Positions 1-4,999 of a DNA stretch of 5,134 nt are shown piece after piece (the stretch's first letter is position 1; the number at the start of each line of letters is the position of its first letter). A program made the translations under genes and the position numbers. Under the pieces are notes generated by a model. The model was not told where the DNA came from, made no database searches, and was given only the letters and a program-made list of their open reading frames with translations. The DNA is from CG2-30-40-21 sp043806395 (GTDB taxonomy: Bacteria; UBA9089; CG2-30-40-21): the NCBI GenBank assembly GCA_043806395.1, contig JAZDHC010000282.1, forward strand, positions 1 to 5,134, in the 5' to 3' direction.

Positions 1-3
1 AAG

Positions 4-138
4 GCACAAAGGCACGAAGGAATACACAAAGGAAGATATTCTTAGTGTTTTCTTAGTGTCTTGGTGTCTTAGTGGCAAATCTCTATCTTACACATTTAGT
101 AGTGGCATTGCGAGTTCCACACTTTATTGAGCAATTAC
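4..138 (+). repeat. Left copy of a 135-bp perfect inverted repeat
   Basis: Read on the plus strand, this stretch equals the reverse complement of 5000-5134 base for base (paired positions sum to 5138). Identity stops at 139 and is not recovered. It contains four near-identical octamers of the form CTT(A/G)GTG(T/G) at 41-48, 52-59, 60-67 and 68-75, preceded by shorter GGCAC/AAAGG units at 3-32. Such CTTNGTGT runs resemble dispersed intergenic repeats common in environmental bacterial genomes (recognition from memory, not a search). No open reading frame of note lies in it. The copy lies within 3 bases of the window edge, so the true repeat may be longer. Confidence 0.95.
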
Positions 139-148
139 AAATTTTTAC

Positions 149-177
149 TTGACAAAATGGTTTCTTCAAGGTATAAT
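149..177 (+). promoter_or_regulatory. Consensus sigma70 promoter for acs
   Basis: A perfect -35 box TTGACA (149-154) and a perfect -10 box TATAAT (172-177) are separated by 17 bp, the optimal spacing. Transcription should begin near 184, giving a leader of about 130 nt before the acs start codon. The -35 box begins only 11 bases inside the end of the left 135-bp repeat, so the promoter itself is not part of the repeat. A promoter this close to consensus suggests strong housekeeping-type initiation, with any control imposed by a repressor or in the leader. Confidence 0.88.
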
Positions 178-188
178 TTATTCTTGTT

Positions 189-217
189 AGCCAGTAGCAA
201 TTGCAATATTATTGGCT
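189..217 (+). other. Leader hairpin upstream of acs
   Basis: An 8-bp stem pairs 189-196 (AGCCAGTA) with 210-217 (TATTGGCT), with one G-U pair. The loop carries the palindrome GCAATTGC at 197-204. It would form within the first 35 nt of the predicted acs transcript. It could be a transcript-stabilising structure or, as DNA, a protein-binding site. No recognised riboswitch fold is visible in the rest of the leader (218-297). A run of seven T (250-256) is present but has no stem directly before it, so it is not called a terminator. Confidence 0.35.
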
Positions 218-297
218 TGTGTTATGTGCATATGATAATCTTGAGCTGCTTTTTTTCCCTCTAATCTGAGGAGAGCCCATTTTGCCTATCACCATAA

Positions 298-304
298 AAA
301 GGAG
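298..304 (+). promoter_or_regulatory. Ribosome binding site deciding the acs start
   Basis: AAAGGAG sits 9 nt before the ATG at 314, a normal spacing. An in-frame TTG at 305 directly abuts this site and could not be used with it, so the ATG at 314 is the start and the longer 668-residue reading is not. Confidence 0.88.
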
Positions 305-313
305 TTGTTAACT

Positions 314-2311
314 ATGGAAGAACAAAAAGAGATACATTCCATGATGAAAGAGGACAGGATATTTTATCCTCCCAAGGAATTAAGCGAAAAAGCTCATATC
401 AAAAGTATGGATGAGTATGAACAACTTTACAAAGAGTCAGTGGAGAATCCAGAGGGTTTCTGGGGCAGACAGGCAGAAGAAAATCTTACCTGGTTCAAAA
501 AATGGGACAAGGTATTGGAATATGACTTCTCAAAAATAGGCGAGGTTGAAGAGCCATTTGTCAAGTGGTTTCAAGGTGGTAAACTTAATGTCTCTTACAA
601 CTGTATAGACAGACATCTGACTTCATGGAGAAGGAATAAAGCAGCTATTATCTGGCAGGGTGATAAAGAGGAAGATAAACGCACCCTTACTTACCAGCAA
701 TTACATACTATGGTCTGTAAATTTGCTAATGTGTTGAAAAATAATGGAATAAAAAAAGGTGACAGGGTAACCCTTTTTCTGCCAATGATTCCTGAACTTG
801 CGATTGCAATGCTTGCCTGTAGCCGGATTGGAGCAATACATTCAGTAATCTTTTCCGCATTCAGTGCTGAATCATTAAAGAATAGAATACTTGATTGTGA
901 TTCTAAAATGGTGATTACTGCTGATGTTGGTTTTCACGGGGGAAAAATTGTTGACCTGAAAAGTAAGACAGATGATGCATTAAATGACTGTGGCTGGATA
1001 GAAAAAGTAATTGTCTACAATCGTGGAAATACCCAGGTAAATATGAAACCAGGCCGTGATATCTGGTGGCATGAAGAGATGAATAAATCAGAGATTACGG
1101 ATAATTGTAAGCCAGAAGAGATGGATAGCGAGGACCCACTTTATATCCTCTATACCAGTGGTTCAACCGGTAAACCTAAAGGGATATTCCATACTACCGC
1201 TGGTTACCTGCTTCATGCGGCTCTTAGCCATAGATTGATATTTGATGTAAAAGATGAGGATATCTTCTGGTGTACAGCTGATATTGGCTGGGTAACCGGA
1301 CATTCCTATATTGTCTATGGACCATTGGCTAACGGTGCGACCACAATGATGTTTGAAGGAATACCCACCTATCCACAAGCCGACAGATTCTGGAAGATAA
1401 TAGAAGATTACAAGATAAACATCTTTTATACAGCACCAACGGCAATCAGGGCATTGATGAGATTGGGTGAAGAATTACCTGCTAAGCACGACCTTTCAAG
1501 TCTAAGAGTCCTTGGATCAGTGGGTGAACCAATTAATCCTGAGGCATGGATGTGGTACAGAGAGGTTATTGGTAAGCAGCGATGCCCGATAGTTGATACA
1601 TGGTGGCAGACTGAGACTGGTGGAATATTGATTACACCACTTGCAGGTGCCATTCCAACAAAACCGGGTTCGGCATCAAAACCGTTTTTTGGTGTTGTCC
1701 CTGAGATTTTAAGACAGGATGGCACAGTTGCTGATGTCAATGAAGGCGGTTCTCTGGTGATTACCAAACCCTGGCCAGGAATGCTGAGAGGGGTATTTGG
1801 TGACCCAAAGAATGAGCTGATCAAAAGGGTTTACTTTTCAATGTTTCCCGGTAAATATGTTACTGGTGACGGTTGTCGGGTAGATGAGGATGGTTTCTAC
1901 TGGTTAACAGGCAGGACTGATGATGTGATGAATGTCTCTGGCCATAGACTTGCCACCGCTGAGATAGAAAGTGCATTAGTCTCTCACGAAAGTGTAGCCG
2001 AAGCAGCAGTAGTAGGTTATCCCCATGATCTTAAGGGACAGGGAATCTACTGTTTCGTTACCTTAAAGAAAGAATTTGAAGTCTCAGATACCTTAAGGAA
2101 AACCTTGATTGGCCATGTACGAAAAGAGATCAGTCCAATTGCAACACCGGATAAACTACAATTTACGGATGCTTTGCCAAAGACCAGATCAGGTAAAATA
2201 ATGCGGAGAATCCTCAGAAAGATTGCTGAAGGTGATATTTCTAATATTGGTGATACCAGCACATTAGCGGATCCTTCAGTAGTAGATGCTCTGGTTAAAG
2301 AAAGACAGTAA
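314..2311 (+). CDS. acs: Acetyl-CoA synthetase, AMP-forming
   Basis: This 665-residue cytosolic enzyme converts acetate, ATP and CoA to acetyl-CoA, AMP and pyrophosphate through an acetyl-adenylate, allowing acetate uptake or re-use. The length is typical of Acs. The N-terminal domain with the GGKLNVSYNCIDRH signature is followed by the adenylation core: the P-loop-like YTSGSTGKPKG (280-290), WVTGHS (326-331), VGEP (403-406), DTWWQTETG (428-436) and the hinge GRTDDVMNVSGHR (533-545). The small C-terminal domain carries PKTRSGK, whose K628 matches the catalytic lysine that protein acetylation silences in Salmonella Acs. By alignment of motifs, V327, T328, V403 and W431 match Salmonella V310, T311, V386 and W414, which shape a pocket for acetate and disfavour propionate. 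The start follows from the ribosome binding site. The gene is monocistronic with its own promoter. It could take small acyl acids other than acetate, but the pocket argues against it. Confidence 0.97.
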   Translation: MEEQKEIHSMMKEDRIFYPPKELSEKAHIKSMDEYEQLYKESVENPEGFWGRQAEENLTWFKKWDKVLEYDFSKIGEVEEPFVKWFQGGKLNVSYNCIDRHLTSWRRNKAAIIWQGDKEEDKRTLTYQQLHTMVCKFANVLKNNGIKKGDRVTLFLPMIPELAIAMLACSRIGAIHSVIFSAFSAESLKNRILDCDSKMVITADVGFHGGKIVDLKSKTDDALNDCGWIEKVIVYNRGNTQVNMKPGRDIWWHEEMNKSEITDNCKPEEMDSEDPLYILYTSGSTGKPKGIFHTTAGYLLHAALSHRLIFDVKDEDIFWCTADIGWVTGHSYIVYGPLANGATTMMFEGIPTYPQADRFWKIIEDYKINIFYTAPTAIRALMRLGEELPAKHDLSSLRVLGSVGEPINPEAWMWYREVIGKQRCPIVDTWWQTETGGILITPLAGAIPTKPGSASKPFFGVVPEILRQDGTVADVNEGGSLVITKPWPGMLRGVFGDPKNELIKRVYFSMFPGKYVTGDGCRVDEDGFYWLTGRTDDVMNVSGHRLATAEIESALVSHESVAEAAVVGYPHDLKGQGIYCFVTLKKEFEVSDTLRKTLIGHVRKEISPIATPDKLQFTDALPKTRSGKIMRRILRKIAEGDISNIGDTSTLADPSVVDALVKERQ

Positions 2312-2344
2312 TGTATGCCTGAGCAGGGGGTTATCCTGCAAAAC

Positions 2345-2372
2345 AAGGGAACAGGCACATGCCTGTTCCCTT
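2345..2372. terminator. Strong hairpin after acs, probable convergent terminator
   Basis: A perfect 12-bp stem pairs AAGGGAACAGGC (2345-2356) with GCCTGTTCCCTT (2361-2372) around a 4-base loop. It lies 33 bases after the acs stop. No T-run follows on the plus strand. On the minus strand the stem is followed by a weakly T-rich TTGTTTT. It lies between two convergent genes and probably helps stop or stabilise transcripts from either side. Confidence 0.6.
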
Positions 2373-2433
2373 ACTCAAAAATAGGCAAAGTTCAAAAAAT
2401 GAACGGTTGCTTAAATAATTAAAGGAGGCAGAT

Positions 2434-2467
2434 AATAACCATCAGCATTATTGCTACGGTTATTTTT
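2434..2467 (+). terminator. Second, AT-rich hairpin with T-run
   Basis: AATAACC (2434-2440) pairs with GGTTATT (2458-2464), with an inner AGC/GCT pairing (2444-2446 with 2453-2455). On the plus strand the stem runs straight into five T (2463-2467), which fits a weak intrinsic terminator for read-through from acs. It sits 25 bases beyond the stop codon of the convergent dsrE-like gene. Confidence 0.45.
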
Positions 2468-2491
2468 GTGGCTTTAAGCCTGACTACATTC

Positions 2492-2857
2492 TTAGAAAGA
2501 AATCGTATTCATTTTAACAGCTAAATTTGCCATGTCATAAATACCAGAAAATTTTGCACCCTCAACAAGGTCATCTTCCTTTATCCCTCTTGCCTCTGCA
2601 CACGGCTTGCAAACTAAGATCGAAATCTTCAATATTTGACATATTTCAAAAACATCACTGAATGCAGCCAGACCAACGCCCTGAATAGTTTCCTGCTCAG
2701 CAATCCCTTTTTTAGCAAAGATGACTCCATCATTAGCCAGAAAAATGGTTGGATTATCTTTGTTTTCTTTAGCCGCCTTGGCCGTTAAAAAAGCTAATGA
2801 TGCCCGATTTGGGTCATTCAATCCACAGGTGCAAACAACTAAAAGCTCATTTGACAT
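2492..2857 (-). CDS. DsrE-family small sulfur-handling protein
   Basis: This soluble 121-residue protein has the layout of the DsrE/DsrF-like family. The start is a short beta strand (ELLVVCTCG), then NDPNRASLAFLTAKAA (14-29), then TIFLANDGVIFAKKG (37-51), and a late CKPCAEARGIKEDDLVEGA segment (83-101). Family members bind or relay sulfane sulfur on cysteine, or act as partners in sulfur oxidation and tRNA thiolation. The cysteines here are C9, C11, C73, C83 and C86, with C83/C86 in the conserved position before ARGI. No signal peptide or membrane segment is seen. The ATG at 2857 is chosen because GGAGGT lies 6 nt upstream; an upstream in-frame ATG at 2884 has no such site. The gene follows the SQR-like gene on the same strand but is separated from it by a terminator and has its own promoter. 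The family call is firm; the substrate is inferred from context. Confidence 0.85.
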   Translation of the reverse strand: MSNELLVVCTCGLNDPNRASLAFLTAKAAKENKDNPTIFLANDGVIFAKKGIAEQETIQGVGLAAFSDVFEICQILKISILVCKPCAEARGIKEDDLVEGAKFSGIYDMANLAVKMNTISF

Positions 2858-2863
2858 TTTTCT

Positions 2864-2869
2864 ACCTCC
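2864..2869 (-). promoter_or_regulatory. Ribosome binding site of the dsrE-like gene
   Basis: GGAGGT on the minus strand lies 6 nt before the ATG at 2857. It selects this start over the in-frame ATG at 2884, which would add nine residues. Confidence 0.85.
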
Positions 2870-2891
2870 ATCATAACTAAGCATAATCGTA

Positions 2892-2921
2892 ATTATATCA
2901 TAAACCCACCAGCAGTGTCAA
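2892..2921 (-). promoter_or_regulatory. Consensus sigma70 promoter for the dsrE-like gene
   Basis: On the minus strand a perfect -35 box TTGACA (2921-2916) and a perfect -10 box TATAAT (2897-2892) are separated by 18 bp. Initiation would fall near 2885, giving a leader of roughly 28 nt that carries the GGAGGT site. It lies just after the terminator of the upstream SQR-like gene, so the dsrE-like gene can be transcribed on its own. Confidence 0.85.
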
Positions 2922-2936
2922 TAAAAAAACCCACCA
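2902..2936. repeat. Pair of 10-bp direct repeats on the dsrE promoter
   Basis: AAACCCACCA occurs at 2902-2911 and again at 2927-2936, 25 bp apart start to start. The first copy lies inside the promoter spacer and the second lies just upstream of the -35 box, so the two bracket it. The placement is what a repressor or activator site pair could look like. No regulator can be assigned; the Rrf2 protein encoded at 4342-4776 is one candidate by proximity only. Chance duplication of a short sequence is possible. Confidence 0.5.
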
Positions 2937-2940
2937 ATGC

Positions 2941-2990
2941 AAAACAGAAAAGGCACAGAAAAGTGAGAAACAACACCCTTTTCTGTGCCT
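2941..2990 (-). terminator. Intrinsic terminator after the SQR-like gene
   Basis: A perfect 13-bp stem pairs 2951-2963 with 2978-2990 (AGGCACAGAAAAG and its complement) around a 14-base loop. It starts 5 nt after the SQR-like stop codon in the direction of transcription. On the minus strand it is followed by TTTCTGTTTT (2950-2941). CTTTTT follows on the plus strand, so it could work both ways. It separates the SQR-like gene from the dsrE-like gene. Confidence 0.85.
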
Positions 2991-2994
2991 CTTT

Positions 2995-4272
2995 TTACAC
3001 CCCAAACAAAGCCTTGCCTTCCTTAAGCATAGACACCTTCTTACCCCTTGGGCTACAATGATTGGTCATAATAGGCTCACCCGGCATCTTACAGGGCAAA
3101 ATCTGATTCCAGTATGCCCATCTAAAGGCAAGTTTGCCTAAGTGATTTACCTTGGTCTCTTTTAAGAGGGAGAATGGACCAATTACAGGCAATGGGAATT
3201 TTCCTGGCAATGGCTCTACCTTGTAATTAAAATCAATAAGCAATGCCTTGTCAAACCCTGATTCAATAAAGCAGTTAGAATGACCATCAAATTTTGCCTT
3301 TGGCTCCTTACCGTTTATCTCACTTAACAGGTTTTCAACCATAACCTCAGACTCAAAGTGAGCCACAGAGCCTGCCTTTGAAGTAGGCAGATCAGTACCA
3401 TCGCCAATGGAATAGATATTGTTATGTCCTGTAGCCTTCAGGGTATGCTTTTCTGTCCGGATATACCCGGCACCATTCCCAAGCCCAGAGTCTTCAATCA
3501 CAGCTGCCCCTTCAGTCGGTGGGATAGCCACCAGAAGGTCATAATCCAACTCTTGTTTGGTGTATGATTTTATCCTTTTATTCACATGGTCAACGAAACC
3601 AAGGCTAAAGTCCGGGGTTATTTTAATCCCCTTCTCCTTAGCTATTTCACTAAACACCTTACTGGCTATTGGTTTGGTAAATGCACCGGCTAAAGGGGTA
3701 ACTAATTCTATTTCAACCTTATTTCGTATCCCTTTTTTATGAAAATAATAGTCTGCCAGAAAAACAAACTCTATGGGTGCTACCGGACATTTAATGGGCA
3801 TTGAGGCAATGTTAAAAACCAGCTTGCCGCCCTTAAAATTTCCAAGTGCCCGCTGGAGTTTTATGGCTCCATCCGGGGTATAGAAATCAAACACATTTTT
3901 CTCATACCCTTCCTTCATGCCATCTATCTCATCAGATATAATGCTGCAGCCGAGCGAACTCACTAACCAATCGTAATGGAAGTCTCCTGCCTTAGTCTTG
4001 ACCACATTATTTTTGGCATCTACTTCTGTAATCTCTGAGCTAACAAAATCTACACCCTGAGCAAGTAAGCTCCTTATTGGCTTAGAAACATCGGACAATT
4101 CCTGATAGCCACGAACCCTGAATGGAAGGAACAAAAAGCCTGGCTGATAATAATGCATGGCATTTCTATCTATAACCGTTATATTCCATTCCCTCGGGCT
4201 TAACCTTTTTCTGAGATGATTGGCAGACATTGTCCCACCTGCACCTGCACCGAGAATAACTATTTTTTTCAT
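2995..4272 (-). CDS. Sulfide:quinone oxidoreductase-like FAD flavoprotein
   Basis: This 425-residue protein belongs to the two-dinucleotide-fold flavoproteins that include sulfide:quinone oxidoreductase (SQR) and flavocytochrome c sulfide dehydrogenase. SQR oxidises sulfide to polysulfide or persulfide and reduces membrane quinone. Visible are the FAD-binding GAGAGG (8-13), an acidic residue ending the second strand (D35), the redox-cysteine segment KCPVAPIE (161-168, C162), and the second FAD-contacting SIGDGTDLPTSKAG (288-301). Next comes C334 in CFIESG, then an aromatic, amphipathic C-terminal tail (about 366-395) of the kind that anchors SQRs to the membrane surface. C162 and C334 are the likely redox pair; C109, C394 and C406 are extra. 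No signal peptide is seen. GAGGAGG ends 5 nt before the ATG. The gene lies 69 bp after the Rrf2 gene with no clear promoter between, so the two are probably co-transcribed. A related NAD(P)/FAD oxidoreductase of other specificity cannot be excluded. Confidence 0.82.
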   Translation of the reverse strand: MKKIVILGAGAGGTMSANHLRKRLSPREWNITVIDRNAMHYYQPGFLFLPFRVRGYQELSDVSKPIRSLLAQGVDFVSSEITEVDAKNNVVKTKAGDFHYDWLVSSLGCSIISDEIDGMKEGYEKNVFDFYTPDGAIKLQRALGNFKGGKLVFNIASMPIKCPVAPIEFVFLADYYFHKKGIRNKVEIELVTPLAGAFTKPIASKVFSEIAKEKGIKITPDFSLGFVDHVNKRIKSYTKQELDYDLLVAIPPTEGAAVIEDSGLGNGAGYIRTEKHTLKATGHNNIYSIGDGTDLPTSKAGSVAHFESEVMVENLLSEINGKEPKAKFDGHSNCFIESGFDKALLIDFNYKVEPLPGKFPLPVIGPFSLLKETKVNHLGKLAFRWAYWNQILPCKMPGEPIMTNHCSPRGKKVSMLKEGKALFGV

Positions 4273-4277
4273 AACAA

Positions 4278-4284
4278 CCTCCTC
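4278..4284 (-). promoter_or_regulatory. Ribosome binding site of the SQR-like gene
   Basis: GAGGAGG on the minus strand ends 5 nt before the ATG at 4272. It is a strong match that fixes this start. Confidence 0.85.
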
Positions 4285-4305
4285 GTATAATTTTCCGTAG
4301 TCCTT

Positions 4306-4319
4306 AACCCTTCAGGGTT
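4306..4319. other. Small palindrome between the Rrf2 and SQR-like genes
   Basis: AACCCT (4306-4311) and AGGGTT (4314-4319) form a 14-bp near-perfect dyad with a 2-base centre. It lies 22 bases after the Rrf2 stop and about 34 bases before the SQR-like start codon in transcription order. No T-run follows it, so it is not a terminator. It could be an operator, an RNA processing hairpin, or chance. Confidence 0.35.
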
Positions 4320-4341
4320 TCATCTACTGCAATACCAGTCA

Positions 4342-4776
4342 TTAGATGCAACTTGCCTCCTTTCCCTTTGATTTTTTGGATCCTCTGGCTAAATCCTCAA
4401 TGGTGGTTTCTTCAAATCTCTTAGCTGCATCTTTTCCGATCTGCTGCCAGAAAGAACGAATCGTATTATCCACTTCCCTGTCTGTCTTTATTTCAGACCC
4501 CGGGCAAATACAAAATCCAGGATCTATTGCATCAATAATTTTCTTTACTGTCATCTCTGATGGTGGGGAGTTAAAATGATATCCGCCAGTAGCCCCACCC
4601 CTGACACTGTTCAGCAATTCGGCATGTTTTAATTTATTGAGAAGTTGAGCCACAAATGCAAAAGAGATATTTTGCCTGCGAGCAATGTCGTTGCCTGTAA
4701 TAGTTACCCCTTGTCCTTGCATGGCAAGATCTGTCATAATTACAATGGCATAATGTATTTTAGCTGGAATTTTCAT
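4342..4776 (-). CDS. Rrf2-family transcriptional regulator
   Basis: This 144-residue DNA-binding protein has the Rrf2/IscR layout. The N-terminal helix (KIHYAIVIMTDLAMQ, 6-20) leads into a helix-turn-helix (DIARRQNISFAFVAQLLNKLKHAELL, about 30-55), the winged segment SVRGGATGGYHF (57-68), and a dimerisation helix (about 99-126). Many family members sense Fe-S status, nitric oxide, cysteine or redox state through cysteines in the loop after the wing. Here that loop has only C89 and C91 (FCICPG), plus C143 in the C-terminal tail, instead of the three spaced cysteines of IscR. The wing has one residue more than the usual RGxxGGY. AAGGAGG lies 8 nt before the ATG at 4776; an upstream in-frame ATG at 4809 has no good site. 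Its place ahead of the SQR-like gene makes it the likely local regulator. The signal it senses is not known. Confidence 0.92.
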   Translation of the reverse strand: MKIPAKIHYAIVIMTDLAMQGQGVTITGNDIARRQNISFAFVAQLLNKLKHAELLNSVRGGATGGYHFNSPPSEMTVKKIIDAIDPGFCICPGSEIKTDREVDNTIRSFWQQIGKDAAKRFEETTIEDLARGSKKSKGKEASCI

Positions 4777-4784
4777 TACCAGAG

Positions 4785-4791
4785 CCTCCTT
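4785..4791 (-). promoter_or_regulatory. Ribosome binding site deciding the Rrf2 start
   Basis: AAGGAGG on the minus strand lies 8 nt before the ATG at 4776. This start also matches where family members begin (MK-hydrophobic-YA), so the 11-residue upstream extension is rejected. Confidence 0.85.
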
Positions 4792-4852
4792 GTTTTGATT
4801 AAAATTCATAACTACTCAGCTATTGTTATTTTGAACACATTTGCTTTTAGGC

Positions 4853-4882
4853 TTCTGTCATTCCGAACTACGGTGAGGAATC
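4853..4882. repeat. Fragment of a dispersed TCATTCCGA...GGAATCT repeat
   Basis: The segment contains TGTCATTCCGA followed by TGAGGAATCT, with ATTCC (4860-4864) and GGAAT (4877-4881) as inverted arms. It matches from memory the widely scattered intergenic repeat of the form TCATTCCGAGC-GAGGAATCT found in many environmental bacteria. It lies upstream of the Rrf2 gene. It may be a decayed copy with no function. Confidence 0.55.
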
Positions 4883-4926
4883 TAATATCCATCGTCGACA
4901 GGCTGTTACGGAACTAAAATTGTCGT

Positions 4927-4972
4927 AGGGACAGAGCCTGCCCCTGCGAAGGCAGGGGGCTCGTCCCTGTCC
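4927..4972. repeat. GC-rich imperfect hairpin, dispersed-repeat fragment
   Basis: The core stem CCCCTGC (4941-4947) and GCAGGGG (4952-4958) encloses the loop GAAG. Outer arms AGGGAC (4927-4932) and GTCCCT (4963-4968) extend it, or alternatively GGACA with TGTCC (4968-4972). It is clearly more GC-rich than its surroundings. GTAGGGACAG...CCTGCCC words of this kind recur as intergenic repeats in environmental genomes. No gene lies in 4777-4999, and no T-run follows the hairpin on either strand. Confidence 0.55.
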
Positions 4973-4999
4973 GTAAAACGCACCAAACGGTCACAAATG

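Noticed and set aside
4..138. Insertion-sequence end or CRISPR-like array
   Set aside because: No transposase gene lies anywhere inside, and the octamer units are adjacent low-complexity words without spacers.
240..256. Terminator or attenuator at the T-run in the acs leader
   Set aside because: No stem ends directly before the T-run.
282..311. Nine-codon leader peptide (TTG 282 to TAA 309-311) before acs
   Set aside because: GAGGAG lies upstream, but the start is weak, the peptide has no run of regulatory codons, and no attenuator structure accompanies it.
305..313. TTG start giving a 668-residue Acs
   Set aside because: The codon abuts AAAGGAG with no spacer; the ATG at 314 has ideal spacing.
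1163..1824. Minus-strand open frames inside acs (1163-1378 and 1426-1824)
   Set aside because: They are shadows of a fully conserved coding region, with no ribosome sites and no recognisable protein features.
2047..2358. Minus-strand open frame overlapping the end of acs
   Set aside because: Mostly antisense to the conserved C-terminal domain of Acs and runs through the terminator hairpin; no supporting signal.
3557..3742. Plus-strand open frame inside the SQR-like gene
   Set aside because: Antisense shadow of the conserved flavoprotein; no ribosome site.
4777..4809. Longer Rrf2 protein from the ATG at 4809
   Set aside because: No ribosome site precedes it, and AAGGAGG lies inside this stretch, pointing to the ATG at 4776.
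4797..4840. Promoter for the Rrf2 gene (TTCAAA...TATGAA on the minus strand)
   Set aside because: Both boxes match only four of six positions and the spacing is 19 bp, too weak to call.
4346..4917. Plus-strand open frames opposite the Rrf2 gene (4346-4579 and 4645-4917)
   Set aside because: Antisense to a clear Rrf2 protein; the second runs on into repeat fragments.
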